DNA of 12,756 nucleotides from Limivicinus sp963617275 (GTDB lineage: Bacteria > Bacillota > Clostridia > Oscillospirales > Oscillospiraceae): the NCBI GenBank assembly GCA_963617275.1, contig CAVENX010000008.1, positions 1 to 12,756 of the forward strand. The letters run 5' to 3'. How positions within the stretch are numbered: the stretch's first letter is position 1; the number at the start of each line of letters is the position of its first letter. The notes beneath the pieces are model-generated. The model saw only the letters and a program-made list of their open reading frames with translations, did no database searches and had not been told where the DNA came from. Both the position numbers and the translations under genes were made by a program. Below are positions 1-5,918 of this stretch, piece by piece.

Positions 1-15
1 TGTACGTCGGAGAAA

Positions 16-215
16 ACACTTCTCACGTAGCGAGTGTCGAATTGTTCGCCTGCGGCGAACAACCGAGGCACAGAGCGCAGTGCAGCCTTTTTTGTCAAAG
101 AACCCCATCGAGGTTCTTTGACAAGCTGTACAGTGCCGCAGGTGTATTTTCCCTGCGGCATTGTGCGATAGTAAGCAAAAGGGAGGCGGAGTTAGATTAC
201 TCCCCCTTTTGCTTA
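16..215. repeat. Cluster of strong inverted repeats upstream of comEC
   Basis: No gene is visible in the first 235 bases, but the stretch is packed with dyads. ACACT/AGTGT lies at 16-20/33-37 (weak). TTGTTCGCC/GGCGAACAA is perfect at 43-51/55-63 with a 3-base loop. TTGTCAAAGAACC/GGTTCTTTGACAA is a perfect 13-bp stem at 92-104/112-124. GTACAGTGCCGCAGG/CCTGCGGCATTGTGC is a 15-bp stem at 128-142/152-166 with two wobble pairs. TAAGCAAAAGGG/CCCTTTTGCTTA is at 172-183/204-215, continued inside by GGAGT/ACTCC. Such density suggests an intergenic repeat element or a structured leader of the comEC transcript. None of the hairpins is followed by a convincing U-run, so I do not call a terminator. I do not recognise a known riboswitch. 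Confidence 0.7.
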
Positions 216-235
216 AGTGAAGGAGGAGAGAGACG

Positions 236-2497
236 ATGCGGATACTTGCAACATTTTCGCTTGCACTGTCGGCGGCTGTGTTTGCCGCAAACTATGCGCT
301 GCCCGCTGCGGCTCTTCTTCCGCTTGCCCTCACATTCGCGCTCATGGGCGCGGCGCTGCTGCTTTTCAGGCGCAAATGGCTGAGAGGGGCTGAACTTGCC
401 TTGTTCGGTCTTGCGGCGGGGCTTGGCGTTTTTCTCGTAAAATACAATGCGGTCACGTTGCCGTGCCGTGCGCTTGACGGACAGGAAATGACGGTTCACG
501 CGTATTTGCGCGATTATCCCGACAACTGCGAAAGCTATTACCGCGCCGAAGTCAGAATTACGGATGAGAATCTGCCCTCGGTAAACGCCATATTGTATGT
601 GAATGACTTATCGCTGTCCGGCGGACGTCCCGGGCAGATAATAGAGGCGGATGTAAGGCTGCACAGCGCGGATGTACGCTACGGCAAGGAATATGACCGC
701 TATAATGCCAAGGATATTTTCCTCACGGCAAGCGCCAAAACAGTCTCGTTTACCGGAGAAAGCAGATCAGGAGTGACGATAGCTGCGGCAAAGATACGCG
801 CCGCCGCCCTGAAGCAGATCGACGAATTTTACGGCGGCCGTGAGGGAGCCTTCCTCAAGGCGCTGCTTTTGGGCGATAAGAGCGCTCTGTATGAGGATAC
901 GGAGCTTTATAATGCCCTTGCCGACGCCGGTATCATGCACGCCGCTGCCGTCTCCGGCATGCATGTTGCCTTTCTTGCCGGACTGCTTGTGATGCTTTTC
1001 GGCGCGGGAAGATGTGCGGCGATAGCCTCTATCGCGCTTGTCTGGGCGTTTGTGCTTATTACGGGCGCGTCACCGTCAGCGGTGAGAGCGGGCTTTATGC
1101 AGTCGCTGCTTTTGCTTGCCCCGGTTTTCAGGCGCGAGAACGACCCTGTGACGTCGCTGTCGGCGGTGCTGGCGATGGTGCTTATCAAAAATCCATATGC
1201 CGCGTGCAGTCTCAGCCTGCAGATGTCGTTCGGTGCAATGGCGGGCATACTCTGCTTCAGCGGGAAGATATATACGGCAATGATCGGAAATACGGACGGT
1301 CTCGCCGGAAGAATTTTAAAATATCCCGCGGGAATAGTTTCAGCGTCGCTTGCGGTTACTGTGTTCACTTTGCCTCTGACGGCGATATACTTCGGCTATG
1401 TACCGCTGCTTGCACCGCTTACAAATGTGCTGACGATGTGGGCGCTGTCATTCTGCTTCTGCACAGGGTTCACGGGCGTTTTGCTCTCGTTCGTATTTGT
1501 GCCTGCCGGAAGGCTTGCCGCGCTGGCCGTTTCCATTGCGGAAAAGTATATTTTTGCGGTCGTCGGCTTTGTTTCGGATATTCCGTTTGCGGTTGTGTAC
1601 CTGACGGACAAGGTAATGACTGTATGGATGACCGCTTCGTTTATAATCTTGGCCGTTTATATGCTTTCACGTCTTACACCCCGGATGAAGCTTCTGGCGT
1701 CGTTCGTGTCGGTGACGGCGCTGCTGTTTACGGTTTATGGTATTACCGCGCTTTCCTATTCCGCGGACAAGTGCAGCTTTGCCGCCGTGGACGTCGGACA
1801 GGGGCAGAGCATCGCGGTGATCTCCGGCGAAAGCTGCGTCGTGATAGACTGCGGCGGAGGCGGCAAGAGCAGCGGCGCCGGGCAGATAACGGCCGCGTAT
1901 CTTCTGAGCCGCGGCAGGCGGCGGATAGATGCCCTTGTGCTTACGCATCTGCACAGCGACCATGTAAACGGTGCGGTCACTCTTATGGCGAAGACGGACG
2001 TCAAACGCCTTATCCTGTCGCGTGATACCGCCTGCGAAGGCGACGCTTTTTCGGAAATCACGGAAGCCGCGCAGCGCGGCGGGACGGAGCTTGTGTTTAT
2101 CGATGAGGATACCGAAATGAAATTCGGCAGCATAGATCTTACGATGTACGCGCCGCGTGACAAGGGCGGAGCAAACGAAAGCTGTCTTATGTGCCGCGTC
2201 GGGGCGTTCGGCAAAGATCTGCTCGTCACGGCAGACGCGCCCATGTCCGCCGAAAATGCTCTTGCTGATACCGCAGATCTTGACAGCATTGAATATATTA
2301 TCGCCGGTCATCACGGTTCGCGCCGCTCAAGCGGCGGCAGGCTTCTTGAAACGATAGGCGGAGAAACGGCGATAATCAGCGTGGGCTATAATTCCTACGG
2401 CCATCCCACAAATGAAACGCTTGCGCGTTTGGCGGCGTATGGGTATAATATTTTCAGAACCGATCTCAACGGAACGGTCGAAATACGCATAAGGTAG
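236..2497 (+). CDS. comEC: ComEC/Rec2 family DNA uptake channel protein
   Basis: A 753-residue integral membrane protein expected to carry single-stranded DNA across the cytoplasmic membrane during natural transformation. Hydrophobic helices at about 5-70 lead into a soluble segment (about 75-180). The Competence domain follows (about 200-500), with the family motif FLKALLLGDK near 206 and AGIMHAAAVSGMHV at 231-244, then many membrane segments. The C-terminal third is a metallo-beta-lactamase-like domain: DVGQGQS at 519-525, HLHSDH at 571-576, TADA at 665-668, GHHGS at 691-695 and a late HP at 723-724. The HxHxDH set is intact, so a catalytic role for this domain is possible. Length is typical for the family. 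The ATG at 236 follows AGGAGGAG (221-228). It is the first gene of an operon with holA six bases downstream. Its presence does not prove that the organism is competent. Confidence 0.95.
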   Translation: MRILATFSLALSAAVFAANYALPAAALLPLALTFALMGAALLLFRRKWLRGAELALFGLAAGLGVFLVKYNAVTLPCRALDGQEMTVHAYLRDYPDNCESYYRAEVRITDENLPSVNAILYVNDLSLSGGRPGQIIEADVRLHSADVRYGKEYDRYNAKDIFLTASAKTVSFTGESRSGVTIAAAKIRAAALKQIDEFYGGREGAFLKALLLGDKSALYEDTELYNALADAGIMHAAAVSGMHVAFLAGLLVMLFGAGRCAAIASIALVWAFVLITGASPSAVRAGFMQSLLLLAPVFRRENDPVTSLSAVLAMVLIKNPYAACSLSLQMSFGAMAGILCFSGKIYTAMIGNTDGLAGRILKYPAGIVSASLAVTVFTLPLTAIYFGYVPLLAPLTNVLTMWALSFCFCTGFTGVLLSFVFVPAGRLAALAVSIAEKYIFAVVGFVSDIPFAVVYLTDKVMTVWMTASFIILAVYMLSRLTPRMKLLASFVSVTALLFTVYGITALSYSADKCSFAAVDVGQGQSIAVISGESCVVIDCGGGGKSSGAGQITAAYLLSRGRRRIDALVLTHLHSDHVNGAVTLMAKTDVKRLILSRDTACEGDAFSEITEAAQRGGTELVFIDEDTEMKFGSIDLTMYAPRDKGGANESCLMCRVGAFGKDLLVTADAPMSAENALADTADLDSIEYIIAGHHGSRRSSGGRLLETIGGETAIISVGYNSYGHPTNETLARLAAYGYNIFRTDLNGTVEIRIR

Positions 2498-2503
2498 AAG
2501 GCT

Positions 2504-3562
2504 ATGGCAAAGAAGAAAAACAATGAAAACAAGCTTGACTATATGGCGGAGGTCAAAAAGCTCAAAAGCGAGGGGCCTAAGCGGCTGTATCTTCTTCACG
2601 GGGAAGAGGACTATCTGCGCGAGCAGTTTCTTGTGACGCTGAAGGCGGTGTGTCTGCCCGAGGGCGAAGATGATTTCAGCTATAAACGTCTTGACGGTCC
2701 GGAGATAGAGTATTCTGCCTTTGCCGAGGCCGTCGATTCGCTCCCGTTCATGACGGAGAGAACCTTTGTTGAGGTCAGGGATGCCGATATAAACAAGCTC
2801 AGGGACGCTGAACGGTTTCTGAAGCTTCTGGAGGATATACCGGATTACTGTACCGTCGCTTTCATTCTTGACGCCGGTTACGAGCTGGATAAGAGGCTGA
2901 AATTCACAAAGAGCTTTCTTGCCCTTGCCTATGATATGAGCTTTTCCACGCAGTCGCAGAGTCAGCTTTTCAATTGGATAAGCCGCCGCTTTGCTGCCGC
3001 AGGTAAAAGGATAGATTTTGAAGCCGTGCAGAGGCTTATTTTTGTCAGCGGTTCGCTGATGAACCAGCTTATACCGGAAATAGAGAAAGTCGCCGCCTAT
3101 ACCGAGGGGGAATGTGTGACCTGCGCCGAGGTGGACGCAGTTGCGCATCATATACCGGAAGCGGATGTGTTCGCAATGACCGGGCATATCGCAAAAAGAG
3201 AATACAACGTCGCCGCCGGTATCCTTGCCGAGCTTATTTCCGGCGGCGAGGACAACGAGCCTATTATGGTGCTTGCGCTCATCGGCATACAGATGCGCAA
3301 GCTTTACGCGGCAAAGCTCGCGCTTGAGGAAGGCTTGGATATAAAATATGTTATGTCAACTTGCAGAATGGGATATGAGTCATACGCAAGACAGCTTGTC
3401 GAGCAGGCGCGTGGCTTTTCCTTCCCGCAGCTCAAGCGGGCGCTGGAGCTGTGCGCCGAAGCGGATTATAAAATGAAAAGCAGCTCTGACGATGCCGTAG
3501 AGCTGCTGAAGGAGACATTTATGCGTATTGCTGCGGGGGAGAGCGATGGAGCGGATAAATGA
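2504..3562 (+). CDS. holA: DNA polymerase III delta subunit
   Basis: A 352-residue protein of the HolA family, the clamp-loader subunit that opens the beta sliding clamp. Family features visible are LYLLHGEEDYLRE near residues 28-40 (degenerate AAA+ start), the acidic SLPFMTERTFVEVRDAD region at about 78-95, and a central HIPEADVFAMTGHIAKREYNVAAG stretch followed by an EDNEPIMVLALIGIQMRKL helix, which matches the usual 'eP..iLalla.qfR.L' collar region. No complete Walker A is expected in delta and none is seen. The start at 2504 is six bases after the comEC stop, with AAGG at 2491-2494 as a modest ribosome site, so translation is probably coupled to comEC. The comEC-holA order is common in Firmicutes. 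The 3' end overlaps the rnmV start by 17 bases. Confidence 0.92.
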   Translation: MAKKKNNENKLDYMAEVKKLKSEGPKRLYLLHGEEDYLREQFLVTLKAVCLPEGEDDFSYKRLDGPEIEYSAFAEAVDSLPFMTERTFVEVRDADINKLRDAERFLKLLEDIPDYCTVAFILDAGYELDKRLKFTKSFLALAYDMSFSTQSQSQLFNWISRRFAAAGKRIDFEAVQRLIFVSGSLMNQLIPEIEKVAAYTEGECVTCAEVDAVAHHIPEADVFAMTGHIAKREYNVAAGILAELISGGEDNEPIMVLALIGIQMRKLYAAKLALEEGLDIKYVMSTCRMGYESYARQLVEQARGFSFPQLKRALELCAEADYKMKSSSDDAVELLKETFMRIAAGESDGADK

Positions 3563-4169
3563 GGTCATAGTGGTAGAGGGAAGATATGATAAAAATACCC
3601 TTAGCCAGATAGTTGACGCAGTCATAATAGAAACGGGCGGATTCGGGATATTCAACGATAAGCAAAAGCAGAAGCTGCTCCGAAAAATGGCGGAGACACG
3701 CGGGCTTATTGTGCTTACGGACTCTGACGGCGCGGGGTTTGTGATAAGGAACTTCATAAAGGGCTGCGTCGATCCAAAGTATGTAAAGCATGCCTATATA
3801 CCCGATGTTGCCGGCAAGGAGAAGCGGAAAAAAACCGCTTCTAAGGAGGGCACGCTCGGTGTTGAAGGTATGCGCCCGGAGATACTGCTTTCCGCGCTTC
3901 ACCGTGCGGGAGCGAGTTTTTCCGAACACACGGAGCGGGATAACAGGATAACAAAGGCGGATATGTTCAAAATCGGATTGAGCGGCGGACAGGGCAGCAG
4001 GGAAAAGCGGCTTGAGCTTATAAAAAAGCTCGGCTTGCCTGAAAAGCTTTCGGCGGATGCGCTGTTGGATATTCTAAATGCTATTATGACAAGGGAAGAG
4101 TTTTACCGTGAGACCGATACGTCCTCTATCAACACCGAGAAAAGCACGGAAACAAGCAGAACCGATTGA
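3546..4169 (+). CDS. rnmV: Ribonuclease M5 (5S rRNA maturase, TOPRIM domain)
   Basis: A 207-residue protein that should trim 5S rRNA precursors in Gram-positive bacteria. The TOPRIM domain occupies about 5-100, with VVEGRYDKNTL (catalytic Glu11) and LTDSDGAGFVIRNF (Asp59, Asp61), then HAYIPD and the family-typical GVEGM at 105-109. I take the ATG at 3546, preceded by GGGGGAG at 3535-3541; the frame is also open from a TTG at 3528, which is less likely. The start lies inside the end of holA, so the two are translationally coupled. The usual rnmV partner ksgA/rsmA does not follow. The last ~19 residues (ETDTSSINTEKSTETSRTD) are a Ser/Thr-rich extension after MTREEFYR, encoded antisense to the end of the neighbouring minus-strand gene. 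Confidence 0.93.
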   Translation: MERINEVIVVEGRYDKNTLSQIVDAVIIETGGFGIFNDKQKQKLLRKMAETRGLIVLTDSDGAGFVIRNFIKGCVDPKYVKHAYIPDVAGKEKRKKTASKEGTLGVEGMRPEILLSALHRAGASFSEHTERDNRITKADMFKIGLSGGQGSREKRLELIKKLGLPEKLSADALLDILNAIMTREEFYRETDTSSINTEKSTETSRTD

Positions 4170-4351
4170 GCCGTTTCGTTCATTGCGGAATAGAGCTTGT
4201 ACGCGCTGTGGAAGTCCGGAAAAAGCTCGTTGTTTGCAAGGATCACGACGCAGCCGAACAGCAGAATGACGCAAAGCTGCATACCGCGCCGGAATATGTA
4301 CCATGCCGCCGGACACATACGGAGCATACGCAAAATGATTTTTTTCGGCAC
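4103..4351 (-). CDS. Small two-helix membrane protein of unknown function
   Basis: An 82-residue protein starting at GTG 4351. The start is fixed by a strong ribosome site: on the minus strand GGAGGTGA (4363-4356) is followed by TTTT and GTG. Earlier in-frame ATGs up to 4399 lie upstream of this site and are unlikely. The protein begins with a basic segment (VPKKIILRMLRM), then has a hydrophobic stretch at about 22-42 (MQLCVILLFGCVVILAN) and another at about 62-78 (QSVLLVSVLFSVLIED), consistent with two membrane helices. No catalytic motif is seen and I do not recognise a named family. It converges on rnmV and shares 67 bases with it (4103-4169). A dyad-containing promoter region lies upstream. 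The excellent ribosome site and the membrane topology make it a likely real gene. Confidence 0.72.
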   Translation of the reverse strand: MPKKIILRMLRMCPAAWYIFRRGMQLCVILLFGCVVILANNELFPDFHSAYKLYSAMNETAQSVLLVSVLFSVLIEDVSVSR

Positions 4352-4370
4352 AAAATCACCTCCGATGCCA

Positions 4371-4394
4371 TTGTACGCCATTATATGCGTACAA
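4371..4394 (-). promoter_or_regulatory. Perfect dyad over a TATAAT, putative operator of the small membrane gene
   Basis: TTGTACGC (4371-4378) and GCGTACAA (4387-4394) form a perfect 8-bp inverted repeat with an 8-base centre. On the minus strand a consensus TATAAT occupies 4385-4380, that is the centre of the dyad, 17 bases before the GGAGGTGA site of the 82-residue gene. A repressor dimer binding here would block the promoter. No good -35 hexamer is visible at 16-18 bases spacing, so the promoter may need an activator or be weak. The sequence is direct; the operator role is inference. Confidence 0.5.
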
Positions 4395-4514
4395 ATCAAG
4401 CAGTAATAATTGGCAGCTGTCGGGAGAAAGCCATATATATGTTACATAATATTATAAACATAATTTGGTTGACATAATTGCAAAACATAGCAGCTTTTTA
4501 CCCGGCTGACGAGA

Positions 4515-4543
4515 TTGACAGCTTAACCGCGTTGTGTTATCAT
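4515..4543 (+). promoter_or_regulatory. Sigma-A-type promoter for the TIM-barrel gene
   Basis: TTGACA at 4515-4520 and TATCAT at 4538-4543 are separated by exactly 17 bases. Transcription would start near 4550, giving a leader of about 70 bases. That leader contains a small hairpin (GGGCGG 4563-4568 with CTGCCC 4579-4584, one wobble pair) before the AAAAGGAG ribosome site at 4604-4611. Confidence 0.75.
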
Positions 4544-4618
4544 CATTTAATAAGGAAACACCGGGCGGAGTGATTTTTCTGCCCTGCATGGATAAAAATA
4601 ATGAAAAGGAGTATTCAA

Positions 4619-5542
4619 ATGATCAATTTTGGCCTACTTACGGCAATTCTTGACGGATGGAGCTTTGAGGAAGCGGTCGATATCGCTTCTGAAATGGGTT
4701 TTCACTGCATTGAGGTCGCCTGCTGGCCGGCAGGCAAGGCAGAGCGCCGCTACGCCGGCGTGTCCCATATCGACTGTGAGCGTGTCTGCGAGGATGACGC
4801 TTATGCAAAGTATGTGAACGATTATGTACGTTCCAAGGGAATGAAAATTTCTTCCCTTGCCTTTTATCCGAATACTATGGATCCCGACCTTATCAAGCGC
4901 ACAGCCGCGATAGAGCACCTCAAGGCGGTCATCCGCGCCTCCGCAAAGCTTGGCGTAGGCATGGTCACGACCTTTATCGGCCGCGATCAGCGCAAGACGG
5001 TTGAGGAGAATATCGAGCTTTTCAAGCATATCTGGCCGGAGCTTATAAAGCTTGCCGAGGATAACAACGTCAAAGTCGCAATAGAAAACTGCCCCATGCT
5101 TTTCGGAAAGGATCAGTGGCCGGGCGGGCAGAACCTCATGTGCACTCCCGCAATATTCAGAAAGCTCTTTGAGATAATTCCTTCGCCCAATTTCGGCATT
5201 AATTTTGACCCAAGCCACTATGTATGGCAGCAGCTCGATTATATAAAGACCGTATACGAATTCAAGGATCGTATATTCCATGTGCATTTCAAGGATATCA
5301 AGCTATACCCCGAGAAGCTTGCCGAAGTCGGTGTGCTGGCGTATCCTCTTGAATATATGTCGCCCAAAATCCCGGGACTCGGCGATGTCGATTGGAGCGC
5401 GTTTGTTTCCGCGCTCAATGATATCCGCTATAACGGCGATGCGGTGATCGAAGTCGAGGACAAGGCGTTTGAAGGATCCCGTGAGGATATTCTCAAGTCC
5501 ATAAAGCTTTCCAAGCATTATCTTGATAATTTCATCATCTGA
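4619..5542 (+). CDS. Sugar phosphate isomerase/epimerase family protein (AP endonuclease 2-type TIM barrel)
   Basis: A 307-residue single-domain TIM barrel of the xylose-isomerase-like superfamily, probably a cytoplasmic metal-dependent isomerase or epimerase acting on a sugar or polyol derivative. Metal-binding positions of the fold are visible: Glu156 in VAIENCP, Asp197 and His200 in NFDPSH, His221/His223 in FHVHFKD and Glu278/Glu280 in VIEVED. The N-terminus FGLLTAILDGWSFEEAVDIA and the GFHCIEV strand are also characteristic. I choose the ATG at 4619 because AAAAGGAG (4604-4611) sits 7 bases before it; the in-frame ATG at 4601 lies upstream of that site. It is transcribed alone from the promoter at 4515-4543. 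The substrate cannot be deduced, because no sugar transporter or dehydrogenase gene is adjacent. Confidence 0.88.
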   Translation: MINFGLLTAILDGWSFEEAVDIASEMGFHCIEVACWPAGKAERRYAGVSHIDCERVCEDDAYAKYVNDYVRSKGMKISSLAFYPNTMDPDLIKRTAAIEHLKAVIRASAKLGVGMVTTFIGRDQRKTVEENIELFKHIWPELIKLAEDNNVKVAIENCPMLFGKDQWPGGQNLMCTPAIFRKLFEIIPSPNFGINFDPSHYVWQQLDYIKTVYEFKDRIFHVHFKDIKLYPEKLAEVGVLAYPLEYMSPKIPGLGDVDWSAFVSALNDIRYNGDAVIEVEDKAFEGSREDILKSIKLSKHYLDNFII

Positions 5543-5558
5543 TACGTTTCCGTATCGG

Positions 5559-5604
5559 AAAAAACACAGCCGGGTTGATATCGTCATCTCATAACGGCTG
5601 TGTT
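5559..5604 (-). terminator. Minus-strand rho-independent terminator-like hairpin
   Basis: AACACAGCCG (5563-5572) and CGGCTGTGTT (5595-5604) form a perfect 10-bp stem around a 22-base loop. Read on the minus strand the stem runs straight into TTTTTT (5564-5559), as in an intrinsic terminator; on the plus strand no U-run follows. A smaller dyad, GATACG/CGTATC (5541-5546/5551-5556), overlaps the stop of the TIM-barrel gene. No recognised minus-strand gene ends here, only the repeat element at 5614-5894, so the hairpin may belong to that element. The large loop lowers confidence. Confidence 0.45.
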
Positions 5605-5613
5605 GCACTATGT

Positions 5614-5894
5614 TAAGCAAAGGGGAGTTGAACAAGCGCCGCATTTCGACGGCACTGTCCGGCTCTTTCGGGCTTATCGTCCTTGACTTGCGCCAGCAAG
5701 CCTTCGTCCTCTGCACCCGAAATAACCCGAACATTTCTCGCCGAAATGTGCAAGGCAGTTTTTCCGGAGCGGATTTTTACACAGACGAGGCATTGTCCGC
5801 AGGTAATCCTTGTCGGCTTGCCAAGGACAATAACGATGTATGGGTGAAAATCCGCCCGATAAAAACCGGCGCGGGTTCGACTTCCCTTTGCTTA
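5614..5894. mobile_element. MITE-like repeat element with 27-bp terminal inverted repeats
   Basis: The left end (5614-5640) starts TAAGCAAAGGGGAGT and ends GCGCC. The right end (5868-5894) is its inverse complement, reading TAAGCAAAGGGAAGT from the outside inward. 23 of 27 positions match, and two of the four mismatches would pair as G-U in RNA. Each end carries TA at its outer edge, as expected for a TA-target element, although a symmetric TA is also part of the repeat. The 227-base interior shows no transposase. On the minus strand one frame is open from the TAA in the right end to the TAA in the left end (5891-5613, 92 codons) with Cys-rich CGQCLVCVKIR, but it has no ATG, GTG or usable start. 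It fills the gap before the flavodiiron gene. Family identity is unknown to me. Confidence 0.6.
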
Positions 5895-5918
5895 TATAAA
5901 AAATAAGGAGGTTTTGAT

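Noticed and set aside
118..146. TTGACA at 118-123 as the comEC promoter
   Set aside because: It is part of a perfect hairpin arm, and the 17-18 base spacing leads to GGTGTA/GTGTAT, not a credible -10.
4469..4474. TTGACA as a second promoter upstream of the TIM-barrel gene
   Set aside because: No acceptable -10 hexamer lies 16-18 bases downstream; the TTGACA at 4515 has a matching TATCAT.
4601..4618. Upstream ATG at 4601 as start of the TIM-barrel protein
   Set aside because: The AAAAGGAG ribosome site lies inside this stretch and is correctly spaced for the ATG at 4619, where family similarity also begins.
5868..5894. GGTTCGA resembling a tRNA T-loop
   Set aside because: It lies in the terminal inverted repeat, and no acceptor, D or anticodon stem can be built around it.
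5610..5906. 98-codon plus-strand open frame inside the repeat element
   Set aside because: No ribosome binding site, no recognisable motif, and it is bounded by the inverted ends; it reflects the repeat and not a gene.
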